DNA of 64,000 nt. Origin: Prorocentrum cordatum. Taxonomy: Eukaryota > Sar > Dinophyceae > Prorocentrales > Prorocentraceae. Below, piece by piece: positions 51,208 through 61,460 of the stretch; positions within the stretch are counted from its first letter, which is position 1; the number at the start of each line of letters is the position of its first letter. Where the stretch lies: NCBI GenBank assembly GCA_963575745.1, contig CAUYUJ010004758.1:355001-419000 (forward strand), written 5' to 3'. The translations under genes were made by a program, and so were the position numbers. The notes beneath the pieces were generated by a model, which did not search any database, was not told where the DNA came from, and saw only the letters and a program-made list of their open reading frames with translations.

Positions 51208-51472
51208 CGGGGGGGGGGCGCGGAGATGGCTCGGGCTCCGAGCAGGCCCCCCCCCTAGGGCCTCGGCGTCACTCCCCCCAATGGGCGCTCGACGGGGCCG
51301 CGCCCGACGCCAAACACTCTGGGGCGTCACGGGCGACAGGCCCCGATTGAGGCCCATGGGGGAGCGACGGGGGGGGGGCCACGAAACCAGCAGGATTGGC
51401 CCCGAGCGGTCCCCAATATGGCCCCTGATGATTCAAGACGGCCCTCAAGGTGGCCTGGTGCATCGCGAGAAA

Positions 51473-51506
51473 GGCATCCTTCAACCACGCGTGGTTGAAG
51501 GATGCC
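51473..51506. repeat. 34-bp perfect palindrome
   Basis: Perfect loop-free inverted repeat (GGCATCCTTCAACCACGC and its complement). The right half continues into a reading WLKDALLTMYA, homologous to WLKKAFLTMYG of the gene at 55208; the left half is its inverted copy. Confidence 0.95.
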
Positions 51507-51640
51507 CTTCTCACGATGTACGCGCTGGCATTTCCACTCGTGACACCGAGGGCAGGATCTGGAAGAAAGTCACTTTCACCGTGACCCTTCATATTGTTGA
51601 GGATTGGGTCCGGCCCTCGCCGTCGTCCATGGGCGAAGGG
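51473..51640 (+). pseudogene. fragment of a small-gene family, disrupted by palindrome
   Basis: After the palindrome, WLKDALLTMYA is followed, after a frame change, by GRIWKKVTFTVTLHIVEDWV. Both parts align with the intact gene at 55208-55636 (WLKKAFLTMYG and SFKVTLEVTTEWVDP). The 5' end is missing. Confidence 0.5.
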
Positions 51641-51654
51641 CCGCGTGGTGGGCA

Positions 51655-54580
51655 CCGCGTGGTGGGTACCGCTTTCGGTGGAGCTCCCTATGATGCTATG
51701 AACCGTGTGAGGGGTGTGCCGAAATGGCCCGAGGCCGCCATGCTAACCCTGCCACTGGGGCCTTCGGTGGAGCTACCTATGGTGCCACGATCCTCGTGAG
51801 GGGTGTGCCGAAAAGGCCCGAGGCCGCCATGCCAACCCTGCCACTGGGGCCTTCGGTGGAGCTCCCTATGTGGCCACGACCCTCGTGAGGGGTGCTCCGA
51901 AATGGCCCGAGGCCGCCATGCTAACCCTGCCACTGGGGCCTTCGGTGGAGCTCCCCACAGGGCCACGATCCTCGTGAGTGGTGTGCCGAAATGGCCCGAG
52001 GCCGCCATGCGAACCCTGCCACTGGGGCCTTCGGTGGAGCCACCCGCAGGCCACGATCCGCGTGAGGGGTGTGCCGAAATGGCCCGAGGCCGCCATGCGA
52101 ACCCTGCCACTGGGGCCATCGGTGGAGCTCCCCACAGGGCCACGATCCTCGTGGCGGGTGTGCCGAAATGCCCGAGGCCGCCATGCCCTGGGGCCTTCGG
52201 TGGAGCTCCCTATGGGGGCCACGGTCCTCGTGAGCGGTGTGTCGAAATGGCCCGAGGCCGCCATGCGAACCCTGCCACTGGGGCCTTCGGTTGAGCTCCC
52301 TGTGTGGCCACGGTCCTCGTGAGGGGTGTGCCGCAATGGCCCGAGGCCGCCATGCGAACCCTGCCACTGGGGCCATCGGTGGAGCCCCCATATGGGGCCA
52401 CGATCCTAGTGAGGGGTGTGCCGAAATGGCCCGAGGCCGCCATGCGAACCCTGCCACTGGCGCCTTCGGTGGAGCTCCCCACAGGGCCACGATCCCCGTG
52501 AGGGGTGCTCCGAAATGGCCCGAGCCGCCATGCGAACCCTGCCACTGGGGCCTTCTGTGGAGCTCCCTATGGGGCCACGGTCCTAGTGAGGGGTGCGCCG
52601 AAATGGCCCGAGGCCGCCATGCGAACCCTGCCACTGAGGCCTTCGGTGGGCCCCCCCCTATGGGGCATCGATCCTCATGGCGGGTGTGCCGAAATGGCCC
52701 GAGGCAGCCATGCGAACCCTGCCACTGGGGCCATCGGTGGAGCTCCCCACAGGGCCACGATCCTCGTGAGGGGTGTGCCGAAGTGGCCCGAGGCCGCCAT
52801 GCGAACCCTGCCACTGTGGCCTTCGGTGGAGCTCCCTATGGGGACACGATCCTTGTGAGGGGTGTGCCGCAATGGCCCGAGCGAACCCTGCCACTGGGGC
52901 CTTCGGTGGAGCTCCTTTAGGGGGCCACGATCCTCGTGAGAGGTGTGCCGAAATGGCGCGAGGCCGCCATGCGAACCCTGCCACTGGGGCCTTCGGTAGA
53001 GCTCCCTGTGGGGCCACTGTCTTCGTGAGGGGTGTGCCACCCTGCCGCTGGGGCCTTCGGTGGAGCCCTCTATGGGGCCGCGATCCTAATGAGCGGTGTG
53101 CCGAAATGGCCCGAGGCCGCCATGCGAACCCTGCCACTGGGGTCTTCGGTGGAGCTCCCCACAAGGCCACGATCCGCGTGAGGGGTGTGCCGAAATGGCC
53201 CGAGGCCGCCATGCTAACCCTGCCAATGAGGCCTTCGGTGGAGCTCCCCACAGGGCCACGATCCTCGTGGCGGGTGTGCCGAAATGGCCCGAGGCCGCCA
53301 TGCGAACCCTGCCACTGGGGCCTTCGGTGGAGCTCCCTATGGAGCCACGACCCTCGTGAAGGGTGTGCCGAAATGGCCCGAGGCCGCCATGCTATCCCTG
53401 CCACTGGTGCCTTCGGTGGAGCCACCCACAGGGCCACGATCCTCGTGAGGGGTGTGCCGAAATGGCCCGAGGCCGCCATGCGAACCCTGCCACTGGTGCC
53501 TTCGGTGGAGCCCCCTTTATGGGGCCACGGTCCTTGTGAGGTGTGCTCCGAAATGGCCCGAGGCCGCCATGCTAACCCTGTCACTAGGGCCTTCGGTGGA
53601 GCCCCCCACAGGGCCACGATCCCCGTGAGGGGTGTGCCGAAATGGCCCGAGGCCGCCATGCGAACCCTGCCACTGGGGCCTTCGGTGGAGCTCCCTATGG
53701 GGCCACGGTCCCTGTGAGGGGTGCGCCGAAATGGCCCGAGGCCGCCATGCGAACCCTGCCACGGAGGCCTTCGGTGGAGCTCCCTGTGGGGCCTCGATCC
53801 TTGTGAGGGGTGTGCCGAAATGGCCCGAGGCCGCCATGCCAACCCTGCCGCTGGGGCCGTCGGTTGAGCTCCCCATGTGGCCACGACCCTCGTGAGGGGG
53901 GTGTGCCGAAATGGCCCGAGGCCGCCATGCCAACCCTGCCACTGTGGCCTTCGGTGGAGCTCCCTATATGGCCACGACCCTCGTGAGGGGTGCTCCGAAA
54001 TGGCCCGAGGCCGCCATGCTAACCCTGCCACTGGGGCCTTCGGTGGAGCCCCCTTATGGGGCCACGGTCTCCGAAATGGCGAGGCCGCCATGAGGGGTTC
54101 GGTGGAGCTCCGAAAATGGCCCGAGGCCGCCATGCGAACCCTGCCGCTGGGGCCTTCGGTGGAGCTCCCTACACGGCCACGATCCCCGTGAGGGGTGCTC
54201 CGAAATGGCCCGAGGCCGCCATGCGAACCCTGCCACTGGGGCCTTCGGTGGAGCTCCCTATGGGGCCACGACCCTCGTGAGGGGTGTGCCGAAGTGGCCC
54301 GAGGCCGCCATGCGAACCCTGCCACTGTGGCCTTCGGTGGAGCTCCCTATGGGGACACGATCCTTGTGATGGGTGTGCCGAAGCCCGAGCGAGCCCTGCC
54401 ACTGGGGCCTTCGGTGGAGCTCCTATAGGTGGCCACGATCCTCGTGAGAGGTGCGCCGAAATGGCGCGAGGCCGCCATGCGAACCCTGCCACTGGGGCCT
54501 TCGGTAGAGCTCCCCATGGGGCCACGATCCTCGTGCGGGGTGTGCCGAAATGGCCCGAGCGAACCCTGCCGCTGGGGCCT
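51655..54580 (+). repeat. 89-bp satellite array 3
   Basis: About 32 tandem copies of the same unit and orientation as array 1, with local deletions (for example near 52180, 54080 and 54390). Unit variants alternate (CCTATGGGGCCACG against CCCACAGGGCCACG), hinting at higher-order structure. The minus strand stays open for over 550 codons, which is a by-product of the unit and not a gene. Confidence 0.96.
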
Positions 54581-55135
54581 TTCGCCGTCGTCGTCGTCGT
54601 CGTCGCCATCGTCGTCGTCGTCCCATCGGCCCCCCACCCCCCTCCTTTTAAGCGCACATAAGGAAACATGTCCGCAACGGCCGCACTCTCTTACGCACCG
54701 TTGCCATGTCCTCGGCCTCGAGAACGAAGGCCTCTCCCTTGAAAGGCGGGGGCGCAGGGGTGGGGCCCTGGTGAAACATGGGGGTGGGGCCCTGTCTCCG
54801 ACCACGGTGAAACATAAATAGGGCGCGGCCCTCCCCGCCCTCGCGGGGCGGCCTTGCCCCCTGGGGCGTGGTCGGGGATCAGGGGCGGAGGGGATTCAGG
54901 GACTTCTGAATTAGAACTAGAAGGTGGGGAGGAGGAGAAGGAGGAGGAGAAGGAGGAGGAGGAGGACGACGACGAGGGCCCAACACCACAGGATGGTTGG
55001 GCAAAAGATGTCATTCCTCCTTCCTCCACCCGCATCGACATCATCACAATCACAGACATCCGCCTTTTTGGCATCGCCATTTTGGTTTCGCCACAGCGGC
55101 TCACCCGCTGAAGCGGTGCTGACCCCATATATGTG
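54580..55135. other. no gene seen; microsatellites
   Basis: A GTC tract (54583-54625), a direct repeat of GTGGGGCCCTGGTGAAACA-like sequence near 54755-54815, and a GAG tract (54920-54965). Nothing else supported. Confidence 0.6.
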
Positions 55136-55207
55136 TGCATACCTTTGCCAGTGGCCCAAAGCTGCGGTCTGATATCATCCCAGGCCCCGCACACTCCCCC
55201 GCTCGCC

Positions 55208-55636
55208 ATGTCATCCAGCGCCCCGCGCACTCCCCCGCCGACGAGAGCCATGCAAGAGGCCGAGGCCCTTCGCGCCATGGCAGAGGCCGAGGCCGAGACG
55301 CCCGCCCCGTGGACTCCCGAGGGGCCGCCTCCGGGCCCGCCGAGAGAGGCCGCGCGCGCCGAACCCGACAAGAAGCCCGAGCGCGGCGGCGACTACCTGA
55401 TCCAGATTTTCCAGCCGCCCGAGAAGCGGGTCAAGAAGGTCGAGCAGGAGTGGAAGTGCATCGAGGACGTGACCAACCAATGGTTGAAGAAGGCCTTCCT
55501 GACGATGTATGGTTCAGGAGGGCCACCAAGTCCCGACGTCGACCAGTACGACTACAGGCACCCAAAGAGGGCCAGTTTCAAGGTCACCCTCGAGGTCACC
55601 ACCGAGTGGGTCGACCCACGCTCGGAGTCTAATTGA
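55208..55636 (+). CDS. small uncharacterised protein, intact family member
   Basis: A frame of 142 codons from ATG at 55208 (MSSSAPRTPPPTRAMQEAEA) to a stop before a TCA microsatellite. The N-terminal half is Ala/Glu/Pro-rich and probably disordered. The C-terminal half looks folded: GGDYLIQIFQPPEKRVKKVE, QEWKCIEDVTNQWLKKAFLT, MYGSGGPPSPDVDQYDYRHP and KRASFKVTLEVTTEWVDPRS. Alternating hydrophobic residues near the end suggest beta strands. Pieces of related sequence occur at 42820 (minus), 48883 and 51473, all broken, so this is the only intact copy in the window. No family recognised. Confidence 0.6.
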   Translation: MSSSAPRTPPPTRAMQEAEALRAMAEAEAETPAPWTPEGPPPGPPREAARAEPDKKPERGGDYLIQIFQPPEKRVKKVEQEWKCIEDVTNQWLKKAFLTMYGSGGPPSPDVDQYDYRHPKRASFKVTLEVTTEWVDPRSESN

Positions 55637-55639
55637 GGG

Positions 55640-55815
55640 CGGGAAAAAGCATCGCCAATCATCAACATCACCATCACCATCACCGTCATCATCACCGTCA
55701 TCATCATCATCATCATCATCACCGTCATCATCATCATCATCAGCATGATCATCCTCATCCGTCTCATCATCATCAACATCATCATCATCAGCATCATCAT
55801 CCCTCTCACTCTCTT
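55640..55815. repeat. (TCA)n microsatellite
   Basis: CATCAT/CACCAT tract directly after the stop of the gene at 55208. Confidence 0.95.
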
Positions 55816-55819
55816 GATC

Positions 55820-56178
55820 CTCCCACTCCGCCTCCTATTCCGCCTCCCTCCTCCATTGCACAACCCATTCAAGGACGAGCCCGAGGGGCCGCGGCGGGCA
55901 GGGGGGCTCGGGAACTTACGGAACTTAGTTGGGACTTATTTTTCAGAAAAGATAACTTATTGGGTACATCTTTTTCCATAAACAGTTGCGGCGATAAGTT
56001 CCATAAGTCCACTTGTGTGCTCGAGTACTCGATTTGTTCAGCTATATCTGACACAAGAGCCCCGACTGGTATCAGTGGGCCGAGGGCCCAGGAATTGCAG
56101 GCCGAGCCTGCACCCTCCTCCTCGGGTTCGAGGATCCTCTCGCGCGTTGGGTAGTTGTTTGTATGTGTTTTCTCTCTT

Positions 56179-56227
<49 letters not shown>

Positions 56228-56391
56228 CTCTCGATCTCTCTATGCATTTATCCTGCTCTCTCCCTCGCTCTGTCTCTCTCCCTTCTCTCTCTCTCTCTCT
56301 ATGTTTCTCTCTCCTCTGTATATATATATATATACATCGCTTATGTGTGATTATCGCTCTCTACCCTCTTCTCTCTTTCTCGTTATCCGGA

Positions 56392-56433
<42 letters not shown>

Positions 56434-56980
56434 GCGGCACCCTATCGGGCGATACTTTTGGCTGGTCTTGCGCAGTCATCCCCGCTGAGGCTTTACCTGG
56501 GAGAACAGAACTACCCGCGCGAGCCGAATCATTCACTTTGCTTGTCATGGTTCATTCTACTGAGCGCAGGCAATGCGACGCAGTCTCTTCAGTGCAATCT
56601 ATGCGATGCAATGACAATGCGGCGTTAGCGACGTGGCGCAGTATATGCGTTGCAGGAGATGCGGTGTACATGATACGATTCGGGCATTCGATGCAATCTG
56701 CGCGGTGGAACCTATGTGGCGCAGGCTATGTGGCATGAGCTGCGAGGTGGAATCTACGAGTCTACATGGCGCAATCTAATTGGTGCGATCACAGGCAACA
56801 AATGTGCGATGCTGACAGCAGCGGCGATGCAACGCAATGACGCTTGCACGCGTGTTTTCAGACTCTGGACGCCCGCGCAAGGCGCGAGCAAGCTACTGTG
56901 GAACACACTGGGAGCTCTGAGTGCGAAGCGGCAGCGGCGTGACAATGCGTCAACGCATGCTCATGGATGAAACAAGCCAA
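55820..56980. other. no gene seen; TC and TA microsatellites, ATGCGATGC words
   Basis: A TC tract (56168-56310), TA tracts (56320-56333 and 56394-56427), then ~400 bp in which degenerate ATGCGATGCAAT and GTGGCGCA words recur. The latter may be an eroded tandem repeat. Confidence 0.6.
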
Positions 56981-56982
56981 CA

Positions 56983-58389
56983 TCAGGTCCGCACAGTTGA
57001 CAATCGAGGAGCTTTGCTGCGCAGGCGGCGCAGATTGCTGGCGGGTACGTCGTGCTCCAGAGATACAATTTCCCCTCGTTTCCGCTTGTTGCTCGACGCG
57101 CCGCCGCCCGGGTCTCTGTCCTTACCGCCCGCGCTGCCGGTCAGATACGTCTGTCCCACCTGCACCATCTTGCATGAAGTCTGCCGGGCCGACGTCGCAC
57201 CGAAATGCTGCGTGTGCGCGACGGATCCATCGGTGTAGTGGATGGACTGCGGGAGCATCTCGTCCACCGCAGACGCTAGATCATGGGCCGTGGAAGCTTT
57301 CCGAATGCTCGTCGAAGCTCGGTTGCCTGTCGGACACGCATTGATCCAATGTTCTAATATTTCTCCATTCGTACCCAGGAGTATGTGGTCATCGAGCGCC
57401 TCCATGTCGAGTTCGAATGCGAATGTGGATGGTAGATTCGCCTTGCACGCTTGCTCATGCAATAAGTACAAATACTCCATCGTATGACTGAATACAAGTT
57501 TACCTTTTGTCTTGTTGATGCCCAAGAGAGACTTTGCCAGATCCCCCAACGAAGTGGCCTTCAGAATCGGGTCGAGTGTTTTGTCGGGGCGTTCCCAGCA
57601 TGGGACCATTATGGAATCTACTAGGTCTCCGACTCTCCAGAGCTTCTGTTCGGTGGTGGCGCAACACCTCGCGGCAACTGAACTGCCCCTCAGTCCGAGG
57701 TATAGCGACTTTCCCAAGACAACGCCCCTATAAAGGAGCGGTAAGCATTTTTCGTCGGACAAAAGGAACGTTGGATTATCAAGCAAATACGCAAGAAAGC
57801 GATCTGCCCTGACCGACAAAACCAATAAGTGTGTTAGAAGCACTGCGCGCGCATACTTTTGATCGATCACAGGTGTGCCCGGTTCTGTTGCCGCGGCCCT
57901 CGTGGCGTGTGAAATGTACCAACCGCGCAACTTCTGGAAAAATGGGCCCGCTAATAATTTATCGTTGGCATCTCCGTCTTTCCACACTGGATGTAGACGC
58001 AACATGTCCATCACTTTGGATATACTGTTACGGTCTTTATTGTTGTATGGGTTTGTACTGCAAATGATTTGAAAGTACAGCGGTAGTGTGAAGGGGAATC
58101 TTGCGACCCCGGGCTTGCATTCAAAGCGATCGATAACCTTTCCTCCCGTGCGCCGTTTCACCACATGCGCAGCCATGAGCGTGGCGAATACTCGCAAAGG
58201 TGACCATGTATCAAAATTGAGATGGCGAAATAACAGTTGAAATATGATATACACTCCGTTTGCATCATTCAAAACTCCATTGAATGTCATATTTATCAAC
58301 CGCTTCGTAGCGACACCTACTGAATCTGTTCGTTCGCCAGGATTTCCATCTCGCAACAGTTGAGGAAAGTCTTTCTTGTGCTCTGGCAT
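56983..58389 (-). CDS. uncharacterised 468-residue protein
   Basis: An uninterrupted frame of 468 codons from ATG at 58389, which lies shortly after a pyrimidine-rich stretch ending in CAG (minus strand), a plausible trans-splice acceptor. The composition is natural and AT-richer than most of the window: MTFNGVLNDANGVYIIFQLL, PLRVFATLMAAHVVKRRTGG, VMDMLRLHPVWKDGDANDKL, FFQKLRGWYISHATRAAATE, HLLVLSVRADRFLAYLLDNP, HTMEYLYLLHEQACKANLPS and FELDMEALDDHILLGTNGEI. The C-terminus has a basic NKRKRGE patch that could be a nuclear signal. I do not recognise the family. The frame is open another 69 codons upstream, but that part matches the duplicated upstream module at 59.0 kb and is better read as leader. 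Confidence 0.65.
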   Translation of the reverse strand: MPEHKKDFPQLLRDGNPGERTDSVGVATKRLINMTFNGVLNDANGVYIIFQLLFRHLNFDTWSPLRVFATLMAAHVVKRRTGGKVIDRFECKPGVARFPFTLPLYFQIICSTNPYNNKDRNSISKVMDMLRLHPVWKDGDANDKLLAGPFFQKLRGWYISHATRAAATEPGTPVIDQKYARAVLLTHLLVLSVRADRFLAYLLDNPTFLLSDEKCLPLLYRGVVLGKSLYLGLRGSSVAARCCATTEQKLWRVGDLVDSIMVPCWERPDKTLDPILKATSLGDLAKSLLGINKTKGKLVFSHTMEYLYLLHEQACKANLPSTFAFELDMEALDDHILLGTNGEILEHWINACPTGNRASTSIRKASTAHDLASAVDEMLPQSIHYTDGSVAHTQHFGATSARQTSCKMVQVGQTYLTGSAGGKDRDPGGGASSNKRKRGEIVSLEHDVPASNLRRLRSKAPRLSTVRT

Positions 58390-58717
58390 TGTATTCGCTC
58401 TGCACAGAAAACAACAAATCGAAAACAGAACGGCCTGAGCCAAAACTGTTCGGGTGTTAAAGCGAGGGGGAGGGGGGGGGGGGGGCGAGTAGCGTGGCAA
58501 AGCAATGCTGATAAGTCTGTGTAAGAATTCTGGGCCCCGGGATTGTCCTAAGACGGCCAGCGAAACTCTAAAGAGAACCCCAAGATAGCTCCTCAAGAGG
58601 GCTCCAAGACGGCCCTAAACACTTCAAGACGACCCAAGAAAGCGCCAATATTGCTTCAATATGACCTAATAAGGCGAATACAACATAACATTCGGAGCTC
58701 GTTCCCCTATAAATATT

Positions 58718-58987
58718 TCACATGTCTACAGCTCCTGAGTGGCTCCAACAGCCGGCCGACAAGCCCCTGAGAAGCATCTCCAGGGATCCCCTGATGCATC
58801 CGAGAGGCTCCATGACCCGCAAGCCAGGTACAAGAGCGAAACGACCGAATGCCATTACATAGCTCCCACGATCGCCGCCAGCTATTACTTCTTCTGGTGT
58901 TCGGCGGAATGGCGTAAACCATTCGGCAATTTTCAAATATTCACACAAATGCTGGGCACACGCGAGCACAGCGCAAAGTGTGAACAT
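58718..58987 (-). CDS. small duplicated ORF, copy 1
   Basis: 89 codons from ATG at 58987. It begins with a hydrophobic, Cys-containing stretch (MFTLCAVLACAQHLCEYLK) that could be a signal peptide, followed by WFTPFRRTPEEVIAGGDRGS and FALVPGLRVMEPLGCIRGSL. The copy at 59310 has the same length and stop. Both are preceded by the same upstream module as the large gene at 58389. Hypothetical. Confidence 0.35.
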   Translation of the reverse strand: MFTLCAVLACAQHLCEYLKIAEWFTPFRRTPEEVIAGGDRGSYVMAFGRFALVPGLRVMEPLGCIRGSLEMLLRGLSAGCWSHSGAVDM

Positions 58988-59309
58988 CGAGTTAAACCAC
59001 GCAATCGCGACACCAAAAACGAACAGAACGGCCTGAGCCAAAACTGTTCGGGTGTTAGAGCGAGGGGGGGGGGGGGGAGTAATATGACAAAGCAATGCTG
59101 ATAAGTCTGTGTAAGAATGCTGGGCCCCGGGATTGTCCTAAGACGGCTTCGAAATTCTAAAGATAACCCCAAGATAGCTCCTCAGGAGGGCTCCAACGCG
59201 GTTCTAAAGACTTCAAGACGACCCAATACAGCGCCAAGACCGCTTCAATATGACCCTCATAAGGCGAATGCAACATAACATTCGGAGCTCGTTCCCCTAT
59301 ATAAATATT

Positions 59310-59579
59310 TCACATATCTACAGCTCCCGAGTGGCTCCAACAGCCGGCCAATAAGCCCCTGAGAAGCATCTCCAGGGATCCTCTGATGCATCCAAGAGGC
59401 TCCATGACCCGCAAGCCAGGTACAAGAGCGAAACGACCGAATGCCACTAGATAGCTCCCACGATCGCCGCCAGCTATTAATTCTTTTGGCGTTCGGCGGA
59501 AAGGCGTAAACCCTTTGGATATTTTCAAATATTCACACAAATGCTGGGCGCGCGCGAATACAAAGCAAAGTGTGAACAT
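59310..59579 (-). CDS. small duplicated ORF, copy 2
   Basis: 89 codons from ATG at 59579, equal in length to copy 1 with about ten replacements (MFTLCFVFARAQHLCEYLK at the start). Conservation of length and frame across the duplication is mild support for coding, though both copies are young enough to be similar by descent alone. Hypothetical. Confidence 0.35.
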   Translation of the reverse strand: MFTLCFVFARAQHLCEYLKISKGFTPFRRTPKELIAGGDRGSYLVAFGRFALVPGLRVMEPLGCIRGSLEMLLRGLLAGCWSHSGAVDM

Positions 59580-60104
59580 CGAGTTAAACCACGCAATCGC
59601 GGCGCCAAAAACTGCCTCGCAACTCTGAATCATTATTGCTACTCCAAGCAGACAAACGCAAACTTCATGCATTCAGTGCACGGTGTCTCGGTAAAACATT
59701 GTCCATCGCATCTTCCTTTCTTATCTCACAATCTCAAACGGAACCGTATTGGGCGAAGAGGCGGGGATGCATTGAGCGCCACACTGAGTGAGAGACAATA
59801 TCCATTGCGTTGAGAAGTTGCGACCTTCCCAGACGATCACTTTTTCCAAATGAACCGTCCTCCTCTCCCCCTCTTGCTCCCGCTTGGCGTCGATACGTTT
59901 GCAAACGAATTCGCATCGTTATAACTGCTCGCATTTCCGCCCCGGTACATTGCTATTGCTGGTATCTTCGCTCACAACACACACGTGTTGATGATGTTTG
60001 TTGCAGGACGCTGGTTCATGTTGATGATAGCAGGGCGTGTTGTTGATGCTGTATTGCTGTTACTGCTCGCGCATGCTGATTGGTGGGTTGGGTCCTACTC
60101 CTCC

Positions 60105-60275
60105 TTATATTGCTCCTGTTCCTCCTCCTCCTCCTCTTCTTCCTCCTCCTCTTGCTCCTCCTTCTCATTGTTGTTCCTCCTCCTCCTCCTCCTCTTCCTC
60201 TTGCTTCTCCTGTACCTCCTCCTGCTCCTCTTGTTCCTCCTCCTCCTCCTCCTCCTTCTCTTGCTCCTCCACCTC
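60105..60275. repeat. (CTC)n microsatellite
   Basis: TCC/CTC/TTC tract. Flanking 59680-60100 and 60280-60720 hold no supported gene; the latter contains reversed CTTGG-type phased words (for example GGAGCCGTCTGG, GAGGCCGTCTTGG). Confidence 0.93.
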
Positions 60276-60722
60276 GGTTTTTCATTCCCTTGATCTTCGA
60301 CTGCGCGCAGTCGATCCTGCGACGGTGATCTCCACATGGAAAGCATCCAAGGCATCAAACGGCTCTTGTGGAATGCGATATGCTTCTCGCCTCTCGTATG
60401 CCTCCCTTATCCTTGAAGCCGTTTTGAAGCCACTAAAGTTCTCTGTGAAGCCATTTGGAAACCATCTGAAGTTTTTTTTTTCAATATCCAGGGCGCTTCT
60501 TGGAGCTCTCTCGGCTGTCCTAGGCAGCTCTTGAGTCCTTCGGTAGTCGTCCTGGGCTATTGTGGGCAGCTTTGGGACCATCTTGGAGCCGTCTGGAAGC
60601 CAATGGAGGCCGTCTTGGATCGCTCTGCGGGTCTTCTTGGGGATTTCTCGGCTGTCTGGGCGTCTCCGAGTTCGTCCCGGGGCTGTGTAGGCCCGTTCTG
60701 GGGCCGTGCCCGGGCATGGGCT

Positions 60723-60759
60723 GGAACCACATTTAGAGCGTTATCCTAAATGTGGTTCC
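60723..60759. repeat. perfect 14-bp stem hairpin
   Basis: GGAACCACATTTAG, a 9-nt loop, then its exact complement. It lies between phased words and a poly-C tract, outside any gene. Confidence 0.9.
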
Positions 60760-61460
60760 CGCCTCGGCCCCGGCGCCATTTTCGCCCCTGGACCCCCCCC
60801 CCTTCCGGGACTCCTCTTGGAGCTTTCCCGGGGCTCTTTTTTTCTCATTTGGGGATGACCGAACACCTCGGGCAACATTTTGTCAAACATATGTTGTTCT
60901 AGTATGAGTTCAAGCCGGTTCTTGTGATTCAAACATGCATTGGCAAGAAGGATGTAACTAACATGCAGCATTTGCGCCTCCATGGCGTGGTCTCGATAAG
61001 TCCCCGTGCGTCTCCCAGAAGGCCGTATGCACCAACGCACTTACGATCAGAATATGAATGCACTGTGGTCGACTGCACATACCGATGGTAAAGAGAATGA
61101 CAATGGTTGAGGTGACGTCGCAAGACGTCGTGCACGCACGGCGATGATGATGTTACTTTTGTTTGCACGCAACAGCCAGTGCTTCGATGACCGCGAACTG
61201 CTGCGTTCAACTGTATACACAACAGCGTTGAAACGCTCGGCCTGTCAGCGCCTGCACGAGCCAACAGCGAGGCAGAGAAAGATGGCGATGAAACCAGGAA
61301 GTGCATCACGCGAATGGTGTCTGAGGCCCATCTAAGCGCGAAGGTCAGCGACCTTCATCTGTACGCGCACAAGCAGTGCACAAATCCGGCTGCTCGGCTC
61401 CTGCACGAGCCAGCAGCGCGAATGAAGATGAGCAAAAACAGATACGCGGCCAACTGGTAA

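Larger units (their letters stand above)
58423..59640. repeat. ~590-bp tandem duplication of an upstream module
   Basis: Landmarks repeat at ~590 bp: GCTGATAAGTCTGTGTAAGA at 58508 and 59096, GCCTGAGCCAAAACTGTTCG at about 58433 and 59031, and CCCCTGAGAAGCATCTCCAG at about 58763 and 59356. The first copy abuts the start of the gene at 58389. G homopolymers sit at the copy borders (58472-58486 and 59066-59077). Confidence 0.85.

Noticed and set aside
52658-54325. 555-codon open frame on minus
   Set aside because: It is an 89-bp satellite read through without stops. The unit length is not a multiple of three, so the frame cycles, and no unit-level protein constraint is evident.
58430-58450. Leader-like CAGTTTTGGCTCAGG on minus, duplicated near 59030
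   Set aside because: Only about 12 of 15 bases match the short relict form and the first part of the leader is absent. It is shared because the whole module is duplicated.
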